DNA from: Carettochelys insculpta
Taxonomy: Eukaryota; Chordata; Testudines; Carettochelyidae
NCBI RefSeq assembly: GCF_033958435.1
Contig: NC_134142.1
Span: forward strand, 100,139,001-100,203,000
Direction: 5' to 3'
DNA length: 64,000 nt
Positions 1-11,572 of the stretch are shown here, piece after piece. Both the position numbers and the translations under genes were made by a program. The notes beneath the pieces are model-generated. The model was not told the origin of the DNA. It saw only the letters and a list, made by a program, of their open reading frames with translations, and ran no database searches. Position 1 is the first letter of the stretch. Each line of letters begins with the position of its first letter.

Positions 1-1526
1 TAAATATAATAATAGCAACAACAACCCACTGTTATTCAGCATTTTACTTTTTTAAACTGCTCTTTGGAAGTGTGCCATGAGTATGTAATAGCACAATACA
101 AAAGGTTACTAAATGGTGGATTTGAGTGGGTGTGAAGTCTTCTTTTCAAAGCCACTATTTAACTGCCTTTTCCAAAAGTTGTGTGGCAAAATGCCACAGT
201 AATGAAAGAAGTATTTTTTCTTGTGATTGAGTATGAGCTGCTAAAGTAGTGAGTATACTAAACTCATACTCCTTTAATGGCTCCTGAGCCAGCTTTGGCT
301 GCTATGCGCTGTTCTACCAGAGCAACTCAGCCCTAAACCCAGAGAATCACCCTTGTAACGAGGAATTTCTGGATGTGTATGAGTACTATATTGCCCCTTC
401 TACCATCACTGTTCGAGGCTGTTAGACAAGACATGACTGGGGATTAGGGCAGTAACTGGGTCTGCTCTTCAGTAGTCAGCTGCAATAACAGACTGTTGGC
501 AGCTGCCACAGGTTACAGCCTAATTTATACCAGGAGACTGACCCAATACTTAGTCCCAAAATCAGGAGAGTAAAAGGGGGCCTTGCATCGTCTTCAGCAC
601 TCCTCAACAACAGCATAACTAATGGCTCCGAGTCAGATTCCATTTACACCAGTGTAATTCCATGAACTAAAAATGGAGTTATTCCTGAATTACTAGATTT
701 AACTCAATCAGGCCCAATAAGAGTTGTGGGCTCTCAGCGCTTTGCAGACCAAACCCGTTCTTGGCAAAGAAACTGTGTCTTTGGACAAGGCTTTACAATG
801 GAGCTTGGTGGCATGTAAAGCCCCCACTACTTCACCCAGGCATTTAATATCAAAGCTGATTAATTCAGATTCCACGTCCAGAAGGTAGCATTCTGATGAT
901 GCAGTCAGAAACCCTCCACCTACTCCTGCCTCCCTTTGCAGGAAAATAACATACCTGACATCACTGCCAAGTATAAAATAATGGGCAAAGGGCTAGATTC
1001 AAATGGAGGAGTAAAGATTAACACAGTAAAAGGATCAGATGCATTTAAAAAAACATGTAAAATAAAAATATAATCAGAAAGAAACCTGTGTGACAAGTAG
1101 CCTCAAATGCTACTAGCTTCCCTGTTATACAGTCCATTGAGAGTTTGTCTTAAAAGGTGGCACAAAATATTTTCCTTCCACACATGGCACACTCTTCTAT
1201 AATGAATGTTATATTCTCAGTCATTACACTTATATATTTGTTCTAAGATTAGGTTATCCACATAGGTATGTATCAGTGTCCTTTTAAACAGACCAGAATT
1301 ATTTAAAGTTTTTGCCATTTGCGTATGAATTCTCAAATAAATAATTCTGATGGACATGCTGGTTGGTGTAAAGACAACTAGGCAAAAACCTATGACATAT
1401 TTCCTGCTGGAGAAGAAAATGTTGTTGAACAGAGACAACTCCTGACAACTTATCAGATACCCCATCAGACAGCAGCTGGATCCTGCCATCCTGCACAAGA
1501 GGGCCACAGAAATAAGACAACTCTGA
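1..1526. other. anonymous AT-rich DNA, no gene seen
   Basis: I see no convincing coding region, RNA gene or clear transposon ends here. Around 640-690 there is a short stretch of the type 'ttacaccagtgtaattcc', a common old dispersed fragment in turtle introns. Otherwise this looks like decayed non-coding DNA. Confidence 0.6.
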
Positions 1527-1947
1527 GCTATGTCTACACAAGAGAATTTTCTCAACAAAACCCAGGGAGCATCCAGATTTCCAAGGTATTCTGTTAACAG
1601 TAAATCGACAGAATGCAGAACTTTTGTCGACAGCCATATCCCACTCCCCACAAGGCATAACACTTGTGTCTACAGAAATCTGTCAACAGAAAGACAGCCT
1701 GGACATTCTGGGGGCCCTCTGTTGACAGATATAGTGTCTGGGACACCATGCAGCCCTGTCTGCTGTGCTACCTGTTGGCTGTTTTGCCGATAGAACAGCC
1801 AGACAGCCCAGCTGCTCTCTATTGACAGAGAGAATCACTCCTGCGATCCACTTGGCAGTTTGGCGGTGATCTGTCAACAGAAGTTTTGTCGGAAAATATC
1901 TTCCAACTAAACCTTCTGTCAACAAATCACTGTAATCTAGACATAGC
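1527..1947. mobile_element. MITE with GTCTACAC-type ends and repeated TGTYRACAG words
   Basis: The left end reads GCTATGTCTACAC and the right end, reverse complemented, reads GCTATGTCTAGA, giving imperfect terminal inverted repeats. Between them the word TGTCAACAG/CTGTTGACA recurs at least six times, with one intact TGTCGACA near 1626. The pattern suggests an ancestral palindrome TGTCGACA eroded by CpG decay. I find no clear target site duplication. Overlapping short reading frames here are open by chance and encode nothing recognisable. The ends resemble those of the Harbinger copies in this window, but the family assignment is inference. Confidence 0.7.
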
Positions 1948-4868
1948 AGGCTACTCTCACATAGTTTCCATTGTGTCTTCCCTGAGGTAGAGAAGGTTTG
2001 GGATCACCAGACTACACAGAGTGAGGTCCAACCATCTCAGATTTCGGGTAACACCCACCATCATCCCTAAACACAACAAGGGGAGTGCTCATGTGACCAT
2101 AACTACTGCAGTGGGATATATATGTAGATGAGCTCTTTGAGAAAGGATGAATCTGCCCAACTAAAAGTTCTAAAGATTAGAATCAACACACAAACTATTC
2201 TCCCACTATTTCTTGGATGAAGTGTATCTGATATATCCCATACTCATACAATGAATTAATATACTAAAATCAACAAAAATGTGAATAGTCTATAAAGAGT
2301 TTTTCAATTATTTAAATGGTGCTCCTCAGGACAACAATTTGCCTCTCTGGAACATTGAGGGCATTAACCACCTTTCCCTGGCTAGCACCCATGACAACAA
2401 ATTACCACAGGAATAGAAGGAAGGAGAGTTATATCTAATAAATCCAACCAGACTTCTCTGCCTTAGCATTTTAATGCCACTTTTTTTGCTATTTCTCTTC
2501 TTTGCCGGCTCTTTATATTTCAGATATCATCTAAATCTAGCTATTATAAAAGGTTTCATGATATGTCCGCCTCAGATAAAAAGTACAGTACTACCGCTCC
2601 CAAATATGTTGCAACCCATTAGAAAACAAACCTGTATAATAATCACCTTACTCTTACAATCTAAGTTATTTTTCTCTAGAAAGATTGCCTCTGGTTTACT
2701 GACTATATACATGACTTCGATAACGTTGTTTTCTTCCTTTTTTACACTGATTATAAACCTCTTTATGGGTCTCAAATAGCAGTAATGAAACAAGAACTGT
2801 GAAGGACTTATCTAATAGTTTTACAACCTAATTTGTCATATTTTTATTAACCCTCTCAAAGAGTTCTTACAGATTTTAGGGGATTCCTACTGAGATTTTG
2901 TAAGCTCTTTCATTCACCAACATTAGTTAAGCAAGCTACATACATTAAAATAATTATATCCATTTTCATTTAACTAATACATACTTTTTCTTTTCCAGTC
3001 TATCTGATTTTACTAATGGATCTGGATGAACAATGGATTATTATATTCAAAATGAATAATTCTTTCCCAACACAGCTATATCTAAAGCAATTACATTAAA
3101 ATACCTGGCTCCATCAGCATTTATGTTATCCCATCCCCCCACAATTTTTGCTGCACTGCTCTATTTTTATCTCTAATACTCTTACCTTGTCTGTGTCCTT
3201 CTATCTATGTCCTGTGATATTGACTAGCTCACTCTTTCAAATCCACATAGATGCTATCTTCAAATGATAAATTGTAGCAGGCTGCCCATATAATTGATCT
3301 AGAATCCCTGTGCCCCCGGCAACCTTTTACTGTGGCATTTTGAAGGACTCTGTAGCTCTCTAAAAAATTAAATAGTGATGAAAACGGTGATATTTTTTGT
3401 CTTTGCCATGCCTAAGAATATTTGCAGTCCCTGAAGAATCATTGGCATCACATCTCATAGCCATTTCTAATGCATACATTTATAACAAATGAAAAATGTG
3501 ATACTTTAATAGCAACCCATCATACAAAATTAATACTCCACTACTTTGCTGCTGAAATAATTCATTTACTTGATGACCAATCCATTCAGTGTAAAACAGC
3601 ATGCAGTTAATAGAGAAATATTGTCTCATGTTGCTATACATTTGTTGTGTCCTTTCTTTCCTATTTATGGCTTCCACAATGCTACCTAGGTTCCCTCAAC
3701 ACTCTGTGTCTTTTCAAGCACCCATCAAGAAACATCATCACTCACATCTACCCAGTTGGTCATCTACCAACCGTAGAGCTCTGCAGCAAAACCCAAAACA
3801 AAAACAGCCAAGTTCTTTAATTTAAGGACAGAAAGGCAACTGCCAAAGGCCACACCCCAGAACAAGACACAGAGGGAACACAGACAGAATTTTAGGTGCT
3901 TCAGCCACAACTCCCTCTCTGGAACATTTGTGGAATGTCACAGGGCAAAATACTGTAACCCTTTTTCTGGGCTGTGTTCCTGTAATACAATCTAGTCCAT
4001 CTTACTTATGTATTTTTAAATCCATATACCCAGGTTATTTACTCATGCATAACAATACTAACCTTAGAGTCCACAAATATGTTCTCACATTTTAAAAAAT
4101 AATTTCTTTCTTACAACCATTAGCTTAATCAGCATAACCAAAACATGGAAGATTGATTTCTCAGCCTACAAAGTTTGGTAATCGAGTGTGATTTATAACT
4201 CTGGTTACCAGAGCAGGCATTTTAGCTTTGCAGATCTCATCAGCACTAACCTTAGGCAAAATCTCAAGTGAGTTGAACTAGAAGAGCTGTAAACCACAAA
4301 GAAAAAACCCTATCCAACAGATGATCATATACGACTTTTCCCCTGCCCTCATTTTTGCCTCAGTGCCTCGTAAGAAATCTTATTTTAATTGGTTTGCTTT
4401 GGGCTATGAAACTGAACTAGCAATTTAATTCTTCTCTTCGATAACAGAGTGAAAGTTTTGCTATAGTTAAAAAGCATTAAATTGGGATGCTCAGCTCTTT
4501 GCTATTTCTTCTCTAATAGCACTAAGGGTCTGAGCGATTGCTTGCAGTATGCCCACCACCGGTCATGTCTCTTCCCTCATACATGCTTTACCAAGGCCAG
4601 AGTGCCAATACTCCTGCTCATGTTGGCTACTCCCTCACTCCTCAAGTAGGCCCACTCATGGAGCAAAGTGCTTGTGACAGACAGCACCAACCCTCTGGGA
4701 TTCAAAAGGGAAACTTCAAAGGCAAGGCTCCCCTATATCTCAGGCTTTTTTCTTTTAAAAATTACGAGTGCCCAAGCAAAGGAAACCTAGAATTATAAGA
4801 ATAGCTGCTCTCTCAGGCACATATAGGATAGGAAGCTAGTACCACTGGATCCAATTACGAGGAACAGA
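1948..4868. other. anonymous AT-rich DNA, no gene seen
   Basis: No conserved coding sequence, splice-bounded exon or clear repeat family could be supported. A few open frames of 60-100 codons exist but have low-complexity, unconserved-looking translations. Confidence 0.55.
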
Positions 4869-4873
4869 TATAA

Positions 4874-4908
4874 GCCGCATCTACACGTGCACGCTACTTC
4901 GAAGTAGC
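4874..4908 (+). repeat. 5' terminal inverted repeat and subterminal palindrome, copy A
   Basis: The 17-bp terminal repeat is followed at 4893-4908 by the perfect 16-bp palindrome GCTACTTCGAAGTAGC. Copy B has the same palindrome at 34260-34275. More TTCGAA-containing words follow within 100 bp. Such subterminal repeats are where transposase or its Myb-like partner binds in other Harbinger elements; the binding role here is inferred. Confidence 0.8.
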
Positions 4909-5308
4909 GGCACCAACTTCGAAATAGTGCCCGTCACGGCTACACGCGTTGGGCACTATTTCGAAGTTAACATCGATGTTAGGCGGCGAGACGTCGAAGC
5001 CACTAACCCCATGAGGGGATGAGAATAGCGCCCTACTTCAACGTTCAACGTCGAAGTAGGGAACGTGTAGTCGTTGCGCGTCCCACAACATCAAAATTGC
5101 GGGGTCCTCCTTGGCGGCCATCAGCTGAGGGGTTGAGAGACACTCTCTCCAGCCCCTGAGCTCAATGGTGGCCATGTGGAGCGGCCCCTTAAAGCTCCCC
5201 ACCCCCTCCCTTCCTGTGCAGGAAGCTGAGAGAACGTGCAGGCGGCAGCCCAGACACGTGGACAGCCTGCACGTCCCTCAGCCAGCTAGAGACACCCACC
5301 CAGCTGCG

Positions 5309-7289
5309 ATGGCCGCCCGGCAGCCCCCCCAGCGGACCCCCCCTCCAAGGGGAGCCAGGGCTCCCAGCCCGGGAGCCAGGAAGCAAAGCGGCAGCGGGGC
5401 CCCTCCTGGACGGAGGCCGAGCTGCGGGACCTGCTGGGGCTCTGGAGCGAGGAGGAGGTGCTCCAGGTAATTGGGAGCAAGAGGCGGAACGCGGATGCGT
5501 TTGCTCAGCTGGCCGAGGGCCTGGCCGCCCGGGGTCACCCTGCACTCTGGATCATGTCCGGAGTAAAGTGAAGGAGCTGCGGCAAGGTTACGCCCGGGCT
5601 CGGGATGCGGCCGGCCGATCTGGGGCCGCCCCCATCACTTGCCCCTTTTACAGAGAGCTCAGGGACATCCTGGGCCCCCGGCACACCTCCTCCCCTCCGG
5701 CCACTCTTGACACCTCGGCTGAGGAGCCCCAGCAGGCCCCGGAGGCAGAGTCCGCCCCGGAGGCAAGCCTTGCACCCCGGGGGCCCCCCCCAGGAGCCCA
5801 CCCCCAGGGCACCGGAGCAGGAGAAGGAGGAGGATGAGGGGGACTCCTCCTCCAGTGACATCGGGCTCCAAATAATGATGCCGTCCCAGAGCTCCAGCCG
5901 GGCGTCCGCCCCCGGGTGTCCCCCGACCGTGGGAGTGAACCGTCAGGTATGTACCCCCCCGGTGCACACCCTTGGGGTTGAGGGGCAGGGGAATAGATAT
6001 GACCAGGGCCCTCCACATGCCCAGATGACCATGGCTCCGAGGACAGCAGTGGCATGTCCCTCAGAAGAGTCCATCAACCCCTGCCCCCCGCAGCACGACA
6101 GTGCCATGCCCCATCCCCGGGGCTGGGGGGAGCGGAACCTCTAGGGTCCCCCAGGGGGAGGAAGTGGGACACCCAGCAGCAGCAGCAGCATGTGATGGAG
6201 TGGGGGGAGTGCAAATGCGAGACTCAGGCTAGATAAGAGAAACCAGCTGAATAGCTCCCAGTGGCTAAGGATGATCCTGGGGCTACAACTGGCAGGTTAC
6301 ACCTCTGCCCTGAGCAAAGAGGAGGGAGGAGCCGAGCTGGGTTTGAATCGGGGGCGGCAGTTAGAGACTAGGGGAAGGGAGACCTAGAAGGCAGCCAGCC
6401 TGAGGAGGGGGAAAGCTACACCCCAGAGGGGCACCCCTCGGGGTCTTCTCCCCAGGACGGGTTGGAAGGACCGTCTCTGACTGCTGTACTGTCGCTTCTG
6501 GGAGAAACTGGGCATATGTTGCCTAATAAACCTCTCCTGTCATACCTGCTGAGTGAGAGTCACTCCTGCCAGTGGATGGGGTGCACTGCAGGGGGACCCC
6601 TGAACCCCATCACAGCAGCATCTCCTGGGGGTGGGGAACCTGAAGCAGAGGGGTGGGGGGACAAGGGCCATGGCTCGGGGCCCACACTAACGGCTGTCTC
6701 TACTCTTCTTCCCCCCCTCCTGTGTTCCGCAGCTGCACCATCGGAAGGACCGGAGAGCACCGGCGAGGCGTCAGTGGTCCCGGAAAGCCCTCCAGGACCA
6801 TCACTCCAGGCCAGTCCCTCGGCGGAGGACCAACTGGCCCCACGGCGGGCAAGACGGCGGACCCAGCACCAGCAGCCGCCGGCGACGGACCCCCAGCTGC
6901 TGGCCCTCCACCGCCAGCAGGTGGAGGTCGCCGAGCAGTGGCTGCGGGTGGAGCAACGCCACCTCCACCTGCAGGAGCAGGCGCTGGCCTGGCGCCAGGA
7001 GGCATGGGGGGCCTACACGCAGACTTTCAACCGCATTGCAGACTACCTGGCCCCCCATGCCGCGCCGACCACCACTGCGCCCGCCCTGCCTGCTCCACCC
7101 GCTGTGCCAGCCGCTGCGCCAGCCGCCGCGCCGTCCGCTGTCGCACCGCCACCCGCCACCAAGGGGGACCTGGGGCCAGCTGACACTCGCCGGCCGTATC
7201 TCCCGGTCCGCCCAGCCCCCAGCCAGCCCCGGCCAGGGCTGCGGCTGAGGCGGGGATCCCGGCCGCCCACCCCCAGCGCTGGACTGTAG
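5309..7289 (+). pseudogene. Myb/SANT-like DNA-binding protein of Harbinger A, frameshifted, two exons
   Basis: In PIF/Harbinger elements this second protein binds DNA and partners the transposase. Exon 1 runs from about 5309 (ATG) to 5946, exon 2 from 6733 to the stop at 7289. The donor CAG/GTATGT follows 5946, and the acceptor TTCCGCAG after a pyrimidine tract ends at 6732. The Myb-like trihelix region spans about 5407-5660, including WTEAELRDLLGLWSEE and the later YRELRDILG. A Pro/Glu/Ser-rich acidic linker follows. Exon 2 opens with AAPSEGPES and contains a heptad-like helix (RQQVEVAEQWLRVEQRHL) and a Pro/Ala-rich tail. At least three frameshifts occur in exon 1: between 5311 and 5407 in a C-run, near 5543, and near 5780. 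Exon 2 is intact. The product cannot be made, and I would not name a cellular orthologue. Confidence 0.85.
6191..6614 (+). mobile_element. solo LTR of an endogenous retrovirus, nested in Harbinger A intron
   Basis: The insert starts TGTGATGG and ends CCATCACA, the short inverted TG...CA ends of a retroviral LTR. It is flanked by GCAGCA on both sides (6185-6190, 6615-6620), a plausible 6-bp target duplication, though the target is itself a CAG-type repeat. An AATAAA signal lies at 6525-6530, which sets the + orientation. Harbinger B lacks this insert at the equivalent place, so it landed in copy A after the two copies separated. No internal viral genes are present. Confidence 0.78.
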
Positions 7290-7659
7290 GGGCATGGGGC
7301 CCAGGACATGGCCCCCCCCCTTTGTGTATATTCCCCCCACTTTCAAGTTTTTTTTTGCTGTAAATAGTTTGTATTTGTGACCCGTTTTCCAATGCTGATC
7401 CTTACCCTCCCATGTAAATAGTTCTCCCCTTCCCTGTCTTCCCCTTTCATGTTATCCCTGTTTTTATAATATATACATATATAAGTTAGAATTTCCATTA
7501 TAATAAGAGTTCAAAAGATGTTTGATTTGACAAACAACTGTCTGCTTTTATTTTTATAAGAAAAGTGGTGGGGGTGTGCTCTTGGGTGCTCTGTGGTGTG
7601 GGCGTAGGGGCAGGGAGTGTTGTGGAGGATGGGGGGAGCAGTGGGGGCCCTGCCAGCGT
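7290..7659. other. 3' ends of the two converging Harbinger A genes
   Basis: This AT-rich spacer separates the stop of the Myb-like gene at 7289 from the transposase stop at 7660-7662. On the - strand an AATAAA lies near 7551, suitable for the transposase transcript. On + only variants such as AATAAG are seen. The equivalent spacer in copy B is 35620-36053. Confidence 0.55.
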
Positions 7660-9071
7660 TCACCCCGCGGCCTCGTCGAACTGGGCCCGCAGGGCCTCCC
7701 GGACCCGGATCCCTTCGGGGTCCACCTGGCGACTGGGGGCAGCAGGTGGCTGCACATTGGCCCTGCTGGCCTCCACAGCCCAGCCATGAAAGAAGGCCTC
7801 TCCCTTGCTCTCCACCAGGTTGTGTAGGTCGCTGCACGCACCCACAGTCTGGGGGATGTTGGTGGGGACCGCATCCAGGCGGGTGAGGAGACACTCCAGC
7901 GCCCTTTGAGGTGGCCAAATGAGTGCTCCACCACCTGGCGCACGTGGTTCAGGCACTGGTTGAAGCACTCCTGGCTGGCAGACAGATGGCCCGTGTACGG
8001 GTGCATGAGCCAGGGCCGGAGGGGGTATGCCGCATCTGCGATGATGCAGAGGGGCATGGTGGTGTCCCCCACAGGGATCTCCCGCTGGGGGATGTAGGTC
8101 CCCACCTCCAGCCGGTGGCACAGGCCCAAGTTCCGGAATACCCAGGCGTCGTGGGTGCTGCCAGGCCAGCCCACATAAATGTCCAGGAAACGGCCCCGGC
8201 TGTCCACCAAGTCCTGGAGGACCACTGAGTGGTAGCCCTGTTTATGTAGCGTCCTCCACTGTGCTCCGGGGCGCGGATGGGGATATGAGTCCCATCCAGA
8301 GCCCCGAAGCAATTGGGGAAGCCCAGGGTGGCAAAGCCCGAGATGGCGGCATCCGGGTCCCCAAGCCTCACGAGCTTGTGGAGGAGCATGGCGTTGATGG
8401 TGCGGATGACCTGCAGGGGAAGCACATGGGAGAGCACCAATGAGCGGTGAGCAGGGTGTGTGTGGCCCTCCCCTGCCAGGGCCCCCCTCCCCTCCCCTGC
8501 TCTCCCCTCCCCTGCCAGGGCCCCCCTACCCTACCCTGCCCTCCCAGAGCTGCCTCCCCCTCCCCCCATGGGTCTTCTTACCTCCATGAAGACAGCCCCG
8601 ACGGTGGCCTTGCCGACGCCACACTGCTGGCCCATGGATCAGTAGCTGTCTGGAGTGGCCAGCTTCCAGACAGCGATGTCGACCCGTTTCTCCACACTGA
8701 GGGCACGCCGCATGGCGGTGTCCTGGTGCCTCAGTGCGGGGGTGAGCCACTGGCATAGCTCCAGAAATGTCTGCCGGCTCATGCGAAAGTTCCTGAGCCA
8801 GCGGTCGTCGTCCCACTCTCCGAGCACCAGCCGCTCCCACCAGTCGGTGCTCGTGGGGTAGCTCCACAGCCAGTGGCGTATAAGGCGGGGTGGGGGGGTG
8901 GGGTGCTCTAGGGTTGGGGGTTGTGTCCTCCTCCCCTGCGGGCAGCTCCTCCTCTGTGGCAAGGAGGTGCTTAGCTGCCTCCTGCATGGCATGGAGCAGG
9001 GCGAGCACTGCTCCTGCAGGGGAGGCTGGGTGGACCTCTGGCAGCTGCTGCTGCTGCTGGGGGTCCATCAT
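7660..9071 (-). pseudogene. Harbinger A transposase (DDE_Tnp_4, HARBI1-like), broken
   Basis: This encoded the nuclease that cuts and joins transposon ends. Exon 1 runs 9071-8582 and exon 2 8410-7660, with a 171-bp intron: donor GAG/GTAAGA, acceptor CCCCTGCAG, phase 0. The N-terminus is MMDPQQQ followed by an acidic segment. A conserved block begins WSYPTSTDWWERLVLGEW and runs to KRVDIAVWKLATPDSY, followed by a helix-turn-helix-like segment ending GVGKATVGAVFMEV. In exon 2 the catalytic residues are visible: Asp in GALDGTHIPI, Asp in GSTHDAWVF, and Glu in VVEHSFGHLKGRW. The copy is dead. It has a frame change between the acidic N-terminus and the WSYP block, a TGA just after TPDSY, and shifts near 8250 and 7915. 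Copy B has the same TGA. HARBI1 is the related host gene, but this is a transposon copy. Confidence 0.92.
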
Positions 9072-9354
9072 GACTGCGTCGCTCGAGGTGCGCGTGCCTA
9101 TGGCTCTGCAGGCTGCATGCTGTGCAGGCTGCGTGTGTCTGGGAGGGGCCCTTTAAGGGTGTGGCTAGCTGTTGCCCCGGAAGCGCTAGTCCGCCCTGTG
9201 ACCCTGTCTGCAGCTGTGCCTGGCACCCTTATTTCGATGTGTGCTACTTTGGCGTGTAGACGTTCCCTCGCAGCGCCTATTTTGCTGTGGTGCTGTGCAA
9301 TGTCGATGTTGAACGTCAATGTTGCCAGCCCTGGAGAACGTGTAGACGTTACTC

Positions 9355-9399
9355 ATCGAAATAGCCTATTTCGATGTAGCGTGCACGTGTAGACGTAGC
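9355..9399 (-). repeat. 3' terminal inverted repeat, copy A
   Basis: Reverse complemented, the end reads GCTACGTCTACACGTGC then GCTACATCGAAATAGG, matching the 5' end with TTCGAA decayed to ATCGAA. TATAA follows at 9400-9404. Confidence 0.8.
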
Positions 9400-9404
9400 T
9401 ATAA

Positions 9405-10067
9405 AGAGGCAAACTTGATAGCAGATGGCAAGAAAGAAACAACTCCTTATCACCTGATAGAATGGCTTTTGAACATAGCATTTTGGTTGTAATATGCTGG
9501 AAGCCAGCATTTACAGTATGCCCAAGGGCTCTAAGAGTCTTGTTCTGGATGTTGGCTCCCTGAGGCTCACCCAGAAGAGTCAACATAGTCTGTGTCCTGA
9601 TAGTGTGTGGCTCTGTAATAGAACCCTATCTGGATGCTACTCATGACGAGTAAGGGCACCAATCTGACCCCCAATTACTAGTGCATTAGCAATATTAACC
9701 AGCGTGGCTTAATATTAACCAGCACGGCTTAACCGGGGTGCAATTCTACCAGTCCCATTAATATTGTACATTACCTTACTTTTGGGCTATATTCTATCAT
9801 GTTCTCACACATACATTTGAACTGAATGACAATACTAAAAAAGCTTGGTATATTCAATGTCAGGTTAGCAGACTCTCACTTTCTCTGTGCTGTTCTGTTG
9901 AATTCAGTTGGACTCTTAAGTCTGGTACTACCCAATAGGTGTTAGGGTAGCAGGTTAGTCCAACATAGCCTGAGCCAGAGTCCTTTGAAGCTGACAGAAA
10001 GATTCACACTGACTACAGCTGGCTTTGGGTCAAGTGCACAGTGCTGGACAGCATGCTGATTAATCTT
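9405..10067. other. anonymous DNA, short local duplication
   Basis: No gene seen. At about 9693-9732 a 20-bp segment, ATTAACCAGC plus YGTGGCTTAAT-like sequence, occurs twice in tandem with few changes. Confidence 0.5.
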
Positions 10068-10235
10068 GCCAACTAATAAATATTATACAGATGGAAAAAT
10101 TAAGCCACAGAGAGGGTAAATAACTTAATCAAGACCACAGAGTGAGTGAGCAGAAAAGACGGGACTAGAATTCAGCAATTCCTGGCTATGAGCCTTGTAC
10201 TTACTTCACTGGGCCAATGCTGCCTCTCCGGTTTT
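10068..10235 (-). mobile_element. MIR-like SINE fragment
   Basis: Segments such as CAGATGGAAAAATTAAG, CACAGAGAGGG and TAACTTAATCAAGACCACA match, with decay, the reverse complement of the mammalian-wide interspersed repeat core found across amniotes. It is an old, non-mobile copy. The assignment is from recognised sequence, not from an alignment score. Confidence 0.65.
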
Positions 10236-11336
10236 GAAGTAGCTAAGTTTTATTTAAAACATTCTAATTCTGAGATCAATGCTTATGACAGACAATCATT
10301 TTCTCCAGGGACAGAAAACATCAATGAAATCAGAGTACAGCTTCTCTTATGCACCAAGGGGTAGGAGATTTCCATATATACCCATGATGGATTTACCTGA
10401 CCTCTATTAAAAAGTAGTAAAATTATAATCCGATTTCACTAGCGAGTCCAGAGTAGCTGTAAATAAGCTATAAAAAATTCAAGCTGCAAATACAGTTCAC
10501 AAGTAAATGAGCTGTGGGTAGCAAAACTAATATCAAAAGGAAGAATTTTAAAAAGCTTCTTCATTTTGCACAGCTTCCCTCCCTCAGCACAAATACATTT
10601 CAAGCTTTTGTGTCGATGGAGGTGGGGGACTGCATGTTTATATTACTCTAAGTTAGCCATGCTGTTTTGCACAGCATAATGTAAACCACACAATATGACC
10701 AGGTGGGATTCTTGTCCTTGAACAAAAACATGCTACTTTGTAATGGCTAAAGGAACAAACTTCCTGAATAAAGCTCTAGCAACTCCAATCCTTACAACTA
10801 GCAAACCCTTTATGTTAGGTACCCCTCATTTTCTTTTCTTTTTTTTTTTAAACAAAGTTCTGAGTTAATGAATAAATAATTTTGAAAATACAAAACAACC
10901 CCTCAAATTTCAAAATCTGTCATGCCAGCACATATATTTGGGTATAAGACTCTGGAGCAGATGGGTGAACACAATGTGGAGGAAGTGGGAAATGAGTGGA
11001 CTGTTGCCTGCCTCTCCCAACAGCAAATTATTACACCCCCCCCTTCACTCTAGAACAAGCCGGAGGAGGAACAGGAATGGAATTGTTTGTTCTCAATCAC
11101 CTTTTCTTTGTTAGGATACTCCTGGAATGGCAAAGCAGCATGATGTAGCCCTTACTCTGAGCTCATGAGGCATAATGGGAGGCATGCATGGTCCCTTCCA
11201 GATACCCTTCTTGGCTGTCTACATTTTTGAGGAGCTGCTACGCTTAGCACTAGGACAGTTATAATCTCTCTCTCTTACCCACTAATCTGCAGTTATTCCA
11301 GTTCTTCACTGAGTAGTGCAACCAGTGACCTCAGGG
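10236..11336. other. anonymous AT-rich DNA, no gene seen
   Basis: Short homopolymer runs are present near 10840 and 11035. I see no gene or clear repeat ends. Confidence 0.5.
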
Positions 11337-11572
11337 TCATAGAATCATAGAAACATAGAACAATAGAGCTGGAAGAGATCTCAAAAGCCATCAAGTCCAG
11401 CCCTCTGCCCAAGGCAGGACCAAACCCATCAGATCAGCCCAGCGAGAGCTTTGTCAAGCCGAGACAAATGCCTCCAGGGATGGACACTCCACTACTTCCC
11501 TAGGTAGACCATTCCAATGCCTCACCACCCTCCTAGAGAAAAAAAGTTTTTCCTAATGTTCAACCTGGATCT

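Larger units (their letters stand above)
4874..9399 (+). mobile_element. PIF/Harbinger DNA transposon, copy A
   Basis: A 4.5 kb GC-rich island in AT-rich DNA with matching ends: GCCGCATCTACACGTGC on the left and, reverse complemented, GCTACGTCTACACGTGC on the right. Both ends are flanked by TATAA (4869-4873 and 9400-9404). Harbinger elements normally duplicate 3 bp, so the true duplication is probably a 3-mer inside this repeat. The element carries two converging genes: a Myb/SANT-like protein on + (5309-7289) and a DDE_Tnp_4 transposase on - (7660-9071). Both are broken by frameshifts, so this copy is not autonomous. A 424-bp solo LTR (6191-6614) sits in the Myb-gene intron; without it the element is about 4.1 kb. 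A second copy lies at 34241-37739 in the same orientation. Confidence 0.93.

Noticed and set aside
1217..1925. Frames of 80-148 codons on - around the first MITE
   Set aside because: They cross the MITE boundary and the translations look like random AT-rich sequence.
5165..7392. Many long overlapping open frames on both strands
   Set aside because: They are shadows caused by GC-rich sequence. Only the spliced Myb-like frame shows a domain and agrees with copy B.
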